A DNA stretch of 64,000 bases from assembly GCA_024743195.1 (NCBI GenBank), contig JANSXE010000002.1:248001-312000 (forward strand). The letters are read 5' to 3'. Below the pieces are notes generated by a model. The model saw nothing but the letters and a program-made list of their open reading frames with translations. It was not told the origin of the DNA and searched no databases. Positions within the stretch are counted from its first letter, which is position 1. Each line of letters begins with the position of its first letter. Of the stretch, positions 40,622 through 49,788 are shown one piece after another. The position numbers were made by a program, and so were the translations under genes. The DNA comes from Alphaproteobacteria bacterium. Its GTDB lineage: Bacteria; Pseudomonadota; Alphaproteobacteria; UBA8366; Aestuariispiraceae.

Positions 40622-42655
40622 TCAGAGCGCCTTCACCGCCGAGAGGAACTGCTCCACGTTCCCCTTCATGCCGGTCGACCGCTCGCCCAGCGCGCGGGAG
40701 ACCTGGAGCAGCTTCTCCGACGCCTGGCCGGTCTCCTTGGAGGCCCGGGCGACGCCGTCGATGTTGGTCGCCACCTCGGAGGTCGCGCCGGACGCCTGGG
40801 AGACGTTCTGCGCGATCTCGTCCGTGGCCGCCGTCTGCTCTTCGATCGCCGACGAGATGGAGGAGGTGTACTCGTTCACCTGCCGGACGACCTGGCTGAT
40901 CTGGCCGACGGCGAGCGCCGACTGCTCGGTCTCCTTCTGCATCTCCTCGATCTGGCTGCGGATGTCCTCGGTCGCCTTGGCGGTCTGGGAGGCAAGCGAC
41001 TTCACCTCGTTGGCCACCACCGCGAAGCCCTTGCCCGCCTCGCCGGCGCGGGCCGACTCGATCGTGGCGTTAAGGGCCAGGAGGTTGGTCTGCTCGGCGA
41101 TCTCGTTGATCATCTGCGTGACCTCGCCGATCTGGCGGGCCGACTGCTCCAGACGGCGGATCTTCTGCTCCGCGTCGTCGGCCGTCGCCGCCGCCTGGCC
41201 GGCGATGTCGGCCGCGCTGGTGACCTGCCGCGCGATCTCCTGGATCGAGCTGCGCAGCTCCTCCGACGCGGACGCCACCGTCTGCACGTTGGTCGAGGCC
41301 TCCTGCGAGGCGGCCGCGACCGCGGTCGACTGCCGGTCGGTCTGCTCGGCCACCGCCGAGACGCCCTGGGCCGTCTGCTGCAACTCGTCGGCCGAGGCCG
41401 TCAGCGCCTCGACGACCTCGCGGCTGTCCCGGTCGAAGCCGGCGATCAGCTCCTCCAGGCGCTTGGCGCGGGCCTCGCGGGCGCGGACCTCCTCCAGCTC
41501 CTTCTCGCGCATCTCCTCTTCGCGCTTCATGGCGGCGTCGCGCTCGATGGCGTTCTGCTTGAACACCTCGACCGCCTCGGCCATCTCGCCGATCTCGTCC
41601 TTGTGGTCGCGGGCGGGCACGTCGATCGCCGTGTCGCCGTCAGCCAGCCGGCGCATGGCCCCGGTCATGGCGCCGATCGGATTGGCGATGCCCGTCCCGA
41701 TCAGCCAGGCCGCGGCCGCGCCGATCAGCAGCGCGACGCCCACCGCGACGACGACCACGATCACGATGGTCTCCATGAACGCGCTCGCCTCAGGGCCAAG
41801 GACGTCCTGACGCGCCTGATTGTCGGTGACGAGGCCGTTGGCGATCGCCATTACCTCCGGCCCGATGACGTCGAGCTGGCCTTCGATCGCCGCGTTGCGC
41901 GCCGTGATCGCCGCGACGACCTGCGTCAGGGTGTCGGCGTAGGTCTTCGCGCCGTCCAGAAAGTCCTGGGCGAGTTGTCGGCGGGTCGGGTTCTGCAGCT
42001 CCGCCAGCATCTGGGACGCCTGGACGTCGACCTTGCCGAACTCCTCCATCGCGCGCTCGTAATCCGCCGGATCGTTGCTCACCAGATACTTGGACGCGTA
42101 GAGGCGGCCGAGGAGATAACGCTCCTGCGTCTGGCCCGCCTCGAAGGCCGCCTTGGCGTCGTTGTCGGCGTAGGCGCTCTCCATGATCTCGGTGAGCTTC
42201 TTGCGCATGGCCGGGCCCACGACGTCGAGCACACCCGTCACCAGCTCGTCGCGGCGCGCGTGGTGTCCGACGGCCTCGTTGAAGGCGACTTCATAGGCCT
42301 TCACCTTGTCCGCGACGGCGTCGACCTTGGCCAGCTTCTCCGGGTCGGTGAAGAGATCGCGCTTGGCGCCGATATCCTCAAGCAGCGCCTTCTCGTTGTC
42401 CAGCACCGCCTGGATGGTCTCCGGCGACTTGCTGATGATGTAATTCTTCACCGCCATCCGCGTGTCCATCATCGCGGAGGCGAAGTTGGCGCTCGCGTTC
42501 GATTCGCGCGCCAACTGGCGGTATTCCGAGAAGACGTTGCCGCCGGACCAGACGCCGTAGGCGCCGACCCCGCCGACAACCAGCAACAGCGCCAACACGA
42601 CGCCGAATCCCCCGAAGGTCTTCGTCGTGATCCGCATTCCCTTGAGCATTTGCAT
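40622..42655 (-). CDS. Methyl-accepting chemotaxis protein with helical bimodular sensor
   Basis: The 677-residue chemoreceptor has a first membrane span ([20 protein letters not shown]). A long, all-helical periplasmic region of about 240 residues follows, resembling the HBM sensor of McpS (organic-acid receptors). The second span is [21 protein letters not shown], then HAMP. The signalling coiled coil carries the hairpin tip [21 protein letters not shown]. The ligand is not readable. ATG 42655 has GAGGG 8 nt upstream; the in-frame ATG 42661 is too close to it. No che genes are in the window. Confidence 0.92.
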   Translation of the reverse strand: MQMLKGMRITTKTFGGFGVVLALLLVVGGVGAYGVWSGGNVFSEYRQLARESNASANFASAMMDTRMAVKNYIISKSPETIQAVLDNEKALLEDIGAKRDLFTDPEKLAKVDAVADKVKAYEVAFNEAVGHHARRDELVTGVLDVVGPAMRKKLTEIMESAYADNDAKAAFEAGQTQERYLLGRLYASKYLVSNDPADYERAMEEFGKVDVQASQMLAELQNPTRRQLAQDFLDGAKTYADTLTQVVAAITARNAAIEGQLDVIGPEVMAIANGLVTDNQARQDVLGPEASAFMETIVIVVVVAVGVALLIGAAAAWLIGTGIANPIGAMTGAMRRLADGDTAIDVPARDHKDEIGEMAEAVEVFKQNAIERDAAMKREEEMREKELEEVRAREARAKRLEELIAGFDRDSREVVEALTASADELQQTAQGVSAVAEQTDRQSTAVAAASQEASTNVQTVASASEELRSSIQEIARQVTSAADIAGQAAATADDAEQKIRRLEQSARQIGEVTQMINEIAEQTNLLALNATIESARAGEAGKGFAVVANEVKSLASQTAKATEDIRSQIEEMQKETEQSALAVGQISQVVRQVNEYTSSISSAIEEQTAATDEIAQNVSQASGATSEVATNIDGVARASKETGQASEKLLQVSRALGERSTGMKGNVEQFLSAVKAL

Positions 42656-42715
42656 AACCATAGCCCTCGCTTGATCCCCCCCCGCACTCCGCAGGGGCGT
42701 CCTGTCGAGGGCACA

Positions 42716-42846
42716 TCTAAAGAATTTGTCTTAATTAAACGTGAATCGCATCCAAAATGGGTGTAGTTTATCTACGCTTGTATTTTTTGTTACTAATCTC
42801 GCGTCAAGAAAACATCTATCGAGTACTTAAGTTTCAGAATAACAAC
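42716..42846. promoter_or_regulatory. AT-rich island upstream of the chemoreceptor gene
   Basis: Composition falls sharply here compared with the surrounding high-GC sequence, with runs such as TTAATTAAA and TATTTTTTG. It is the only spacer before the leftward chemoreceptor. On that strand TTGACG occurs with A-rich sequence 17-19 bp downstream. A GTAG-N5-CTAC inverted repeat is present (around 42764-42776). No gene is visible. Confidence 0.5.
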
Positions 42847-43809
42847 CTATGGGGAGTGAGCCGGCCGAGCGAGCGATTGCACGGCGGCGACGACGCGCTC
42901 CAGGTCGAGGTCATGCAGCGCGGGGACGCGCAGGATCTCCACGCACGGACCGCGCTGGGCGCACAGCGCCGGATCGCTGGCGGCCCCGAACAGGGCGAGG
43001 GAGGGACAGCCGGCCGCCGCGATCAGATGCATCGGCCCGGTGTCGTTGCCGACCGCGAGATCGGCCCGGCGCGCCAGCGCTGCGAGATCGAGAAAATCCG
43101 TCGCGCCGGTCAGGTCGAGCGCCGGGGCGCAGCCGGCCTTGATCGCCGCCGTCGCCTCCGCGTCGGCGCCGGCGCCGATCAGCACCGGCGTCAGACGCAT
43201 GGCGGCCAGCCGTCGGGCCAAGGCGGCGTATTGGGCCGCCGGCCAGCGCTTGTCCGGCCGGTGCGCCGCGCCGCCGGGGACCAGGAGCGCAAACCGCTCC
43301 GGCAGGTCGAAACGCGTCACGTCGCTGTCCATCCAGGCGACGTCCGGCGCCGGGACCTCGGCGATCCCGGCGCGGGCGAGCTGATCGCGCTGGCGTTCGA
43401 CCGTGTGCAGCGCGTCGCGCGCCGGATTGTCGTGCGGGTGCGAGCAGCCCTTGGCGATCCCCGACATCGGCGGGCGGCGCGGCCACAGCATGCGCCAGAA
43501 CAGGCTGGAGCGGTCGGAGGTCTGCAGGTCATAGATCATGCCGAAGCGCCCCCCGATCAGCCGCCGGCGCAGCCGCCAGAGGGCGACCGGGTTGCGCGTG
43601 CGCTCCGTGGTCCAGACCCGGTCGAACCAGCCGCAGCGCTCGCCCAGCGCCGCGTAGGGGGCGGTCGTCAGCAGCGTGATCTCGGCCTTGGGGTGCGCGC
43701 GGCGGATCGCCTGCATCGGCCCCAGCGCCAGCACGAAATCGCCGAGCGCGCCGAGCTTGACGACCAGCACGCGCTCCGCCGCGACCGGGCCTGGCGCCGC
43801 TCCCGACAT
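42847..43809 (-). CDS. ADP-heptose:LPS heptosyltransferase-like glycosyltransferase (GT9)
   Basis: The 320-residue GT9 protein begins VLVVKLGALGDFVLALGPMQAI, the family N-terminal signature, and has PGGAAHRPDKRWPAAQYAAL and NDTGPMHLIAAAGCPSLALFG in the C-terminal nucleotide-binding domain. Such enzymes add heptose or similar sugars to the LPS core. The exact acceptor is unknown. It follows the GT4 gene by 7 bp on the same strand and is surely in an operon with it. Confidence 0.88.
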   Translation of the reverse strand: MSGAAPGPVAAERVLVVKLGALGDFVLALGPMQAIRRAHPKAEITLLTTAPYAALGERCGWFDRVWTTERTRNPVALWRLRRRLIGGRFGMIYDLQTSDRSSLFWRMLWPRRPPMSGIAKGCSHPHDNPARDALHTVERQRDQLARAGIAEVPAPDVAWMDSDVTRFDLPERFALLVPGGAAHRPDKRWPAAQYAALARRLAAMRLTPVLIGAGADAEATAAIKAGCAPALDLTGATDFLDLAALARRADLAVGNDTGPMHLIAAAGCPSLALFGAASDPALCAQRGPCVEILRVPALHDLDLERVVAAVQSLARPAHSP

Positions 43810-43816
43810 CGGCGCC

Positions 43817-45025
43817 TCAGGCCGCGCCGGACGCGCGCGCCGGCGCGCCCAGCAGCTCGCGATAGACCGCCAGCGTCTCGGCGCACATCCGCTTCTTGTC
43901 GAAATGGCGCCGCGCGTTCTCGATGCCGCGGCGGTGCAGCGCGTCGCGCGCGGCCGGGGTCAGCGTCAGCGCCTGATCCAGCTTCACCGCGAGATCGAAC
44001 GGATCGCCGGGCTTGAACAGCCAGCCCGTCTCGCCCTCCGTCACCTGCTCCGGCGCGCCGCCGTGGCGCGGGGCGATGACCGGGCGGCCCATGGCCTGCC
44101 CCTCCACCGCGACGCGGCCGAAGGCCTCCGGATCGGTCGAGGCGGAGACGACGACGTCGGCCAGCTTGTAGGCCGCCGGCATGTCGTCGCAATCGCCGAC
44201 CACATGCACCATGTCCGCGACGCCCAGCTTCGCCGCCGTCGCCTCGATCTCGCGCACATAGGCGTCGCGCCCCTGGGCCGAGCCGACCAGCAGGCAGCGC
44301 ACCGGCCCGCTCTCCAGCTCCTTCAGCGCGCGCAGCAGCAGAAGCTGCCCCTTCCAGCGCGTCAGCCGTCCCGGCAGCATCACCACCGGCAGACCGTCCG
44401 GCAGCCGCCAGCGCTCGGACAGGCGCACCACGCGCTCCGGCGAGACCTTCCCGGGGTCGTAGCGCTCCAGGTCGACGCCGCGGGCGATGACGCGGATCGC
44501 CGCCTTGTTCATCTCCGGATACTCGACGCGCATATGGTCGGCGATGAACTCGCTGATCGCGATCACCCGGTCGCCGCGCGTCATGATCGCGTTGTAGCGC
44601 CGCTTGAAGGGGGGGCCGAGATTGTAGGCGCCGTGGAAGGTCGTGACGAAGGGCGTTTCGGTCCGGCGCGTCGCCCACCAGGCGCTCCAGGCCGGCGCGC
44701 GGGAGCGCGCGTGGACCATGTCGACCCCTTCGCGCGCGATCAGGTCGGCCAGCCAGTCCGCGTTGCGGCGCATCTTGAAGTAGTTCTTGGCCGCCATCGG
44801 GGCCTCGATATGCTCCGCCCCGGCGCGGGCCAGTTCGCGCACCATGGGCCCGCCCTCGGAGACGACGATCGAGCGGAAGCCGGCTGCGGCAGCCGCGGCG
44901 GCCACGTCGACCGCGCCGCGCTCCACCCCGCCGGTGACCAGCGATGGGACGATCTGCAGCAGCGTGGGGCCGGTCCTGTCCGCGGGGGCGGCGGGCGCGT
45001 CGCTTTCCGGGCCGCGGTCGGCCAT
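43817..45025 (-). CDS. Glycosyltransferase family 4 protein
   Basis: The 402-residue GT-B enzyme has the N-terminal LQIVPSLVTGGVERGAVDVA and the C-terminal donor-site motif STDPEAFGRVAVEGQAMGRPV, including the EX7E-type glutamates. LPGRLTRWKGQLLLLRAL precedes it. It probably transfers a sugar to the LPS core with the adjacent GT9 enzyme. ATG 45025 (MADRGPESDA) was preferred over 45034 because GAAGG lies 9 nt before it and abuts the other start. Confidence 0.9.
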   Translation of the reverse strand: MADRGPESDAPAAPADRTGPTLLQIVPSLVTGGVERGAVDVAAAAAAAGFRSIVVSEGGPMVRELARAGAEHIEAPMAAKNYFKMRRNADWLADLIAREGVDMVHARSRAPAWSAWWATRRTETPFVTTFHGAYNLGPPFKRRYNAIMTRGDRVIAISEFIADHMRVEYPEMNKAAIRVIARGVDLERYDPGKVSPERVVRLSERWRLPDGLPVVMLPGRLTRWKGQLLLLRALKELESGPVRCLLVGSAQGRDAYVREIEATAAKLGVADMVHVVGDCDDMPAAYKLADVVVSASTDPEAFGRVAVEGQAMGRPVIAPRHGGAPEQVTEGETGWLFKPGDPFDLAVKLDQALTLTPAARDALHRRGIENARRHFDKKRMCAETLAVYRELLGAPARASGAA

Positions 45026-45121
45026 GCTAAGCATCCTTCATCGACATCCGGCGCGGCGCCGCGTCCAGAGCGGAGCGGCGCGCTCCCCACCAGCTTCGAG
45101 ACGGGAGGAGGCGGGCTCGCC

Positions 45122-45877
45122 ATGCACGAGCAGGTGTTGTTTCTCGACAAGCCGGACGGCGCGAAAATCGCATACCGCCGGGAGCCGGGCAAGCATCCGG
45201 GCGTGATGTTCTGCGGCGGCTACCATTCGGACATGGACGGCTCGAAGGCGGGCTTCCTGCACGCGCGGGCGGCCGAGGCGGGGCTGGCCTATCTGCGCTT
45301 CGACTATCAGGGGCACGGCCGCTCCAGCGGACGCTTCGCCGACGGGACCATCGGGGAATGGCTGGACGACGCCCTCTACGCGCTCGACCATGCGAGCGCG
45401 GGGCCGCAGATCCTCGTCGGATCCTCGATGGGCGGCTGGATCGCGCTCCTGATGGCGCACGCCCGGCCGGAGCGCGTCGCCGGCCTGGTCCTGGTCGCCC
45501 CGGCGCCCGACTTTCCGCGCCGCCTGATGGTCCCCGGCCTGCCGGCGGAGGCGCGCGACGCGCTCGAGGCGCACGGCGTCTGGAACCGCCCGTCGGAGTT
45601 CGGCGACGAGGCCTATCCCATCACCGCGCATCTGATCGCCGAATCGGCCGCGCACGAACTGTTCGAGCGGCCGCCGATCCCGGTCGCCGGGCCCGTCCAC
45701 ATCCTGCATGGCGATCAGGACGAGGTGGTGCCGACGGAGCATGCGATGCGCGCGCTCCATCTGGTGGATGCGCCCGCGGCGGTCTTCGAACTGGTCAAGG
45801 GCGGCGATCACCGGCTGTCCGCGCCGGCCGATCTGGATCGGATCTGGCGGCGCGTTTGGGAAGTGCGCGGCGGCTGA
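45122..45877 (+). CDS. Alpha/beta hydrolase
   Basis: The 251-residue protein has the alpha/beta-hydrolase nucleophile elbow LVGSSMGGWIALLMA (Ser). An oxyanion segment CGGYHSDMDGSK and RFDYQGHGRSSG precede it, and the acid and base are in LHGDQDEVVP (Asp) and KGGDHRLS (His). This form resembles ABHD10-like thioesterases, but no substrate can be assigned. GGGAGGAGG lies about 10-12 nt before the ATG. It is divergent from the glycosyltransferase operon and convergent with the LpoA-like gene. Confidence 0.88.
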   Translation: MHEQVLFLDKPDGAKIAYRREPGKHPGVMFCGGYHSDMDGSKAGFLHARAAEAGLAYLRFDYQGHGRSSGRFADGTIGEWLDDALYALDHASAGPQILVGSSMGGWIALLMAHARPERVAGLVLVAPAPDFPRRLMVPGLPAEARDALEAHGVWNRPSEFGDEAYPITAHLIAESAAHELFERPPIPVAGPVHILHGDQDEVVPTEHAMRALHLVDAPAAVFELVKGGDHRLSAPADLDRIWRRVWEVRGG

Positions 45878-45896
45878 AGGCCGCGCCGCCGGGCGC

Positions 45897-47549
45897 TCAG
45901 GAAGCCGGCGGCGCCTCGGGGAGCGGCCGGGCGCTCCCGAGCGGCGGCTCCTCCAGGGGCGGCTCCTCCCCAAGCGGGGGCTCCTGAAGCGGCGAGACCG
46001 GGGGCGGGAAGCGATCGGGCGCGCGCTCGACGATGCGCTCGCCCGCCGGCGTGATCTCGATCACCGCGAAGCCGCGCTCGTTCAGCCCGTCGGGCGTGAA
46101 GCGGAACAGGCCCTCCGCGCCGAGGAAGCCGATCGGATTGGTCAAGGCCTCGGCGCCGAAGTCCGAGGGCCGCTCCTCCGTCCCCGCAAGGCTGACCGCG
46201 ACCGCCGCCACATCGTAGGCGAGCGAGGCGAGACGCGACGGCGCGCGCTCGTAGACCGCGCTGAAGCGCGCGGCGAACTGCTCGCGCAGATCGTCCGGCG
46301 TCGCCACATAGCGCGCGCCGATGAGGGTCGGCTCGCGCGACAGCGTCGCGAAACCGTCCCAGGGCTGCAGCCCGAGCAGCCGCACCGCGGGCTCGTCCAC
46401 GTCGTAGAAGGCGAGCTGCGCGGCGAGTATCTTGAGCGTCTGCGCATCGAGCGCCGGCAGCAGCACCGCGTCGAACGGCGGGTCGCCGAGCGTGTCCAAC
46501 GTCTCCAACCGCTTCAGCGCCGCCTGCGCGGTTTCGTCGTCGCGCGCCGCCAATTCGGCGCGTTGGCGCTCCAGCGCGCGCTGGCGCTGATCGTAGTCGG
46601 ACAGGCGGCGGATCACTTCGCCATGATCGGCGGCGCCCGGATCATAGTAGGCGAGCCGCGCCAACGCGACCGGGGCCGGCGGGGCGGCGCGCGCCGCGCC
46701 CAGCCCAAGCAGGGCGTCGGCCGCGCCCGCCGCCGGTTCGACCGGCGCGGCGCGCCCGGCGGCGATCGCCGCCGCGATCTCCGGCGGCGGCTGGCGCCGA
46801 CCGGTGCGGTACCCGTCGAACACCGACTGGGCGGCGGCGACCACCGCGTCGCCGTAGCGCCCCGACGGCGCCAGCACCGCAATGCGCGTCCGGCCTTCCG
46901 CAATCGCGGCGTCGAGGATGCGCGCGACCTGCGCCGCCGGCGTGTAGCCGGCCAGATAGACGGGCGGCCCCGCCGCATCGGGCGAGTTGGAGAAGGAGAC
47001 GACGTTGATCCCGGCCTGCGCCGCGATCGGCCGGACCGCCTCGACCGACCCGGCCAGCAACGGGCCGATCGCAAGGCCGGCGCCCGCCTCTATCGCCTGG
47101 CGCATCGCGCGCGCCGCGCCGTCCGGCGCGCCGTGCGTGTCGAGCGGAAGCAGGATTGCGTCCGGGTTCCCCAGATCGAACAGCGCCATCTGCGCGCCCT
47201 GCAACAGCGCCTCGCCGGCGCCGGCGTGCTGGCCGCTCAAGGGCGCGAGCAGGGCGATCACCGGCGCGGCCGGCGCCGGCGTCGGCGCCGACGGATCCGG
47301 CGCCAGGAGCGCGCTGTCCGTTCCGAAGACCCGGTCGGCGGCCTCGGCGGCGCCGCCCGGATCGACGCCGGGAGAATGGGGCGGCAGGTCGCCCACGGCC
47401 GGGGCCGCCGGCGGGGCCGGCTCGGAAGGGGGCTCGCTCGCGCAGGCGGCGAGCGTTATGGTCGCAAGGAACGCCGCGGCGAGACGCAACCGCCTGGCGG
47501 CCGCGGCGCGCGAGAGGTCCAAGCCGGGAGGCGAAACGGGTGACGGCAC
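45897..47549 (-). CDS. LpoA-like penicillin-binding protein activator lipoprotein
   Basis: The 550-residue protein has a lipoprotein signal (RLAAAFLATITLAAC, lipobox LAAC at about residues 33-36). A type-1 periplasmic-binding-fold domain follows, beginning VIALLAPLSGQHAGAGEALLQG. This is the fold of LpoA's C-terminal region, which activates peptidoglycan synthase PBP1a. The C terminus is a Pro/Glu-rich tail (PLGEEPPLEEPPLG). The start is GTG at 47549, six nt after GGAGGA; no ATG is in frame. It is divergent from rsmI with overlapping starts, matching the lpoA-rsmI neighbourhood of enterobacteria. Confidence 0.85.
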   Translation of the reverse strand: MPSPVSPPGLDLSRAAAARRLRLAAAFLATITLAACASEPPSEPAPPAAPAVGDLPPHSPGVDPGGAAEAADRVFGTDSALLAPDPSAPTPAPAAPVIALLAPLSGQHAGAGEALLQGAQMALFDLGNPDAILLPLDTHGAPDGAARAMRQAIEAGAGLAIGPLLAGSVEAVRPIAAQAGINVVSFSNSPDAAGPPVYLAGYTPAAQVARILDAAIAEGRTRIAVLAPSGRYGDAVVAAAQSVFDGYRTGRRQPPPEIAAAIAAGRAAPVEPAAGAADALLGLGAARAAPPAPVALARLAYYDPGAADHGEVIRRLSDYDQRQRALERQRAELAARDDETAQAALKRLETLDTLGDPPFDAVLLPALDAQTLKILAAQLAFYDVDEPAVRLLGLQPWDGFATLSREPTLIGARYVATPDDLREQFAARFSAVYERAPSRLASLAYDVAAVAVSLAGTEERPSDFGAEALTNPIGFLGAEGLFRFTPDGLNERGFAVIEITPAGERIVERAPDRFPPPVSPLQEPPLGEEPPLEEPPLGSARPLPEAPPAS

Positions 47550-48523
47550 GGCATTCCTCCGAGGCGCGCGGTCCAGACGACGGCGTCGAAAGATATACGA
47601 ATGACGCCGGGCCAAGTAAACCGACGGGCGCATCGGCGGAGACGGTCGGCGCGCCGCTTTCCATCCGCCGGGACCCGCTGCCGGCCGGCCTCTACATCGT
47701 CGCGACCCCGATCGGGAACCTGCGCGACGTGACGCTGCGGGCGCTCGATACGCTGGCCGGGGCGGACCTGATCGCCTGCGAGGACACGCGGGTCACGGCG
47801 AAGCTGCTGGCCGCCTACGGGCTGAAAACCAGGCTCACCCCCTATCATGACCACAATGCGGCGGCGGCGCGGCCGAAGCTTCTCGACGCGGTGACCCAGG
47901 GGCGCGCCGTCGCGCTCGTCTCCGACGCCGGCACGCCGCTGATCTCGGACCCCGGCTACAAGCTGGTTGCGGAGGCGGCGGCGCGGGGGCTGCCGGTGAT
48001 CCCGATCCCCGGCGCCTCGGCCGCTTTGGCGGCGCTGGCCGCCGCCGGTCTGCCCAGCGATCGCTTTCTGTTCGCGGGCTTTCCGCCCTCGAAAGCCGGC
48101 GCGCGGCGCGCCTGGCTCGCCGATCTCGCCGCGCTCCACGCCACCCTGATCCTCTACGAGGCGCCGTCCCGGCTGGCCGCGACGCTTGCCGATCTCGCCG
48201 CGCTCGATCCCGAACGGCCCGTCGCGGTCATGCGCGAGTTGACCAAACGGCATGAGGAACACCGGCGCGGAAGCGCGTCCGAGCTGTCGGCCCACTACGC
48301 CGCCGCGCCCAAGCCCAAGGGCGAGATCGTGCTGGTGCTCGGACCGCCGGCGGCCCCGGCGGCGGCGGGGCCGGAGGATCTGGATCGGATGCTGGCCGAC
48401 GCGCTGACGCGGCTCAGCCTGAAGGACGCCGCCGCCGTCGTCGCGCAGGCGTCCGGCCGGCCGCGCAAGGAAGTCTACGCCCGCGCCTTGGCCCTGAAGA
48501 GCCCCGGCGAGGCGCGCGAATGA
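47540..48523 (+). CDS. rsmI: 16S rRNA (cytidine(1402)-2'-O)-methyltransferase
   Basis: The 327-residue RsmI (YraL) methylates C1402 of 16S rRNA with SAM. Motifs are LYIVATPIGNLRDVTLRAL, IACEDTRVTAKLL, VALVSDAGTPLISDPGYKLV and PIPGASAALAALAAAGLP. The start is GTG at 47540, 8 nt after GGGAGG, and gives about 45 residues before the homology. The ribosome site and start lie inside the LpoA-like coding region on the other strand, so the two genes overlap head to head by 10 bp. yraN follows with an ATGA overlap. Confidence 0.94.
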   Translation: MTARHSSEARGPDDGVERYTNDAGPSKPTGASAETVGAPLSIRRDPLPAGLYIVATPIGNLRDVTLRALDTLAGADLIACEDTRVTAKLLAAYGLKTRLTPYHDHNAAAARPKLLDAVTQGRAVALVSDAGTPLISDPGYKLVAEAAARGLPVIPIPGASAALAALAAAGLPSDRFLFAGFPPSKAGARRAWLADLAALHATLILYEAPSRLAATLADLAALDPERPVAVMRELTKRHEEHRRGSASELSAHYAAAPKPKGEIVLVLGPPAAPAAAGPEDLDRMLADALTRLSLKDAAAVVAQASGRPRKEVYARALALKSPGEARE

Positions 48524-48912
48524 GGCCCGGGCGCGCCGGCGCCGGCGATCCGGCGGCGCGCCGGCGGGCCGAACGCCGCGGCCGCAGCGCCGAGAGCCTG
48601 GCCCTGTGGCTGCTGCGGCTGAAAGGCTATCGCCTGATCGCGCGGCGCGCGCGCACGCCGGTGGGCGAGATCGATCTGATCGTGCGGCGCGGGCGCGTCC
48701 TCGCGGCGGTGGAGGTCAAGGCGCGCGCCAGCCTGCAGGAGGCCGCCGAGACGCTCGGCGTGCGCCAACGCCGGCGGGTGGCGCAGGCCTTCGACTATTG
48801 GCTGGCGCTGCAGCCGGATCTGGCGCGGCTCGACCGGCGGTTCGATCTGGTGCTGGTCGCGCCGGGCCGCCCGCCCCGCCATCTGCCGGACGCTTGGCGG
48901 CCCGACGCGTGA
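48520..48912 (+). CDS. YraN family protein (UPF0102, endonuclease-like)
   Basis: The 130-residue protein has the UPF0102/YraN core. AERRGRSAESLALWLLRLKGY is followed by the nuclease-like GEIDLIVRRGRVLAAVEVKAR (D, E, K of a PD-(D/E)XK fold) and VRQRRRVAQAFDYWL. Family function is not established, though a Holliday-junction-resolvase-like fold is known. It overlaps rsmI by 4 bp (ATGA), so the two are translationally coupled. Confidence 0.92.
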   Translation: MRPGRAGAGDPAARRRAERRGRSAESLALWLLRLKGYRLIARRARTPVGEIDLIVRRGRVLAAVEVKARASLQEAAETLGVRQRRRVAQAFDYWLALQPDLARLDRRFDLVLVAPGRPPRHLPDAWRPDA

Positions 48913-49065
48913 GCGGCGCCTCCTCCCTCCCATCCGGCGGCCGTTCCGGGCGCGGCGCTCAAGCGATTGCAGCCGGCGCGCCGCCGCCCTAGGTTACGGC
49001 GCAAGGGGATGGGCGCGCGGCGCATAACGCGCCGGCCGGTCCCGCGTTCGGCGAGAGTCCATTCG

Positions 49066-49788
49066 ATGACGCGACATCCTTTCGGTTCTTACCCGCGCGC
49101 GCGCCGTCTGGCGGCGTCGATCATGCTGGCCCTCGGCGCGGCGTTGGCGCTGGCCGGCTGCTCGCCGGTGGGGGTCGCGATCGGCGCCGGCGCGGTGGCC
49201 GGGTCTGCGGCGCTGGAGGAGCGGGGCTTCGAACAGGCGGTGCGCGACCAGACCAGCGCGCTGAGCATGTCGAAGCGCCTCGCGCAGTATGAGTTCGACA
49301 CCTTCCGTCGCGTGAATGTCGCCGTCTATGAAGGCCGGGCCTTGCTGACCGGGATCGTCCCCGACGCGGACGACCGGGTGGAGGCGGTGCGCATCGCCTG
49401 GGCGACCGACGGGATCGTCGACGTGGTCAACGAGATCCTGATCGGCGAAACCGTCGACGCGCTGGACACCAGCTATGACGTCCGCATCACCTCGGAGCTG
49501 CGGGGCAAGATCACCTTCGACGGCGACGTCAAGGCGGTGAACTACACGCTGCAGGCGGTCGCCGGCACGCTCTATCTGTTCGGTGTGGCGCAGAGCGAGG
49601 CGGAGCTGGCGCGCGTCGAAGCGCATGCGCGCACCGTCCCCCACGTCCGCCGCGTCGTGCGCCATGTGCTGCTGAAGGACGGCGCGCGGCGCGCGACCCT
49701 GCTGCAGGCGCTGGAGGCCGAACGCGCGAAGCCCGAAAGCGCGGGCGAGCCGGCGCAGGACGCCGAGAGCGCGGAGCCGGCCGCGTGA
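49066..49788 (+). CDS. Dual-BON-domain outer-membrane lipoprotein (DolP/YraP-like)
   Basis: The 240-residue lipoprotein has signal and lipobox LALGAALALAGCSPVG (Cys near residue 32). Two BON domains follow, the first near FRRVNVAVYEGRALLTGIVPDADDRVEAVRIAW and the second with VQ/GV-type FGVAQSEAELARVEAHA. Residues after about 210 are a low-complexity Ala/Glu tail. DolP maintains outer-membrane integrity in E. coli. The gene lies 153 bp after yraN and overlaps the SirB1 gene by 4 bp. Confidence 0.86.
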   Translation: MTRHPFGSYPRARRLAASIMLALGAALALAGCSPVGVAIGAGAVAGSAALEERGFEQAVRDQTSALSMSKRLAQYEFDTFRRVNVAVYEGRALLTGIVPDADDRVEAVRIAWATDGIVDVVNEILIGETVDALDTSYDVRITSELRGKITFDGDVKAVNYTLQAVAGTLYLFGVAQSEAELARVEAHARTVPHVRRVVRHVLLKDGARRATLLQALEAERAKPESAGEPAQDAESAEPAA

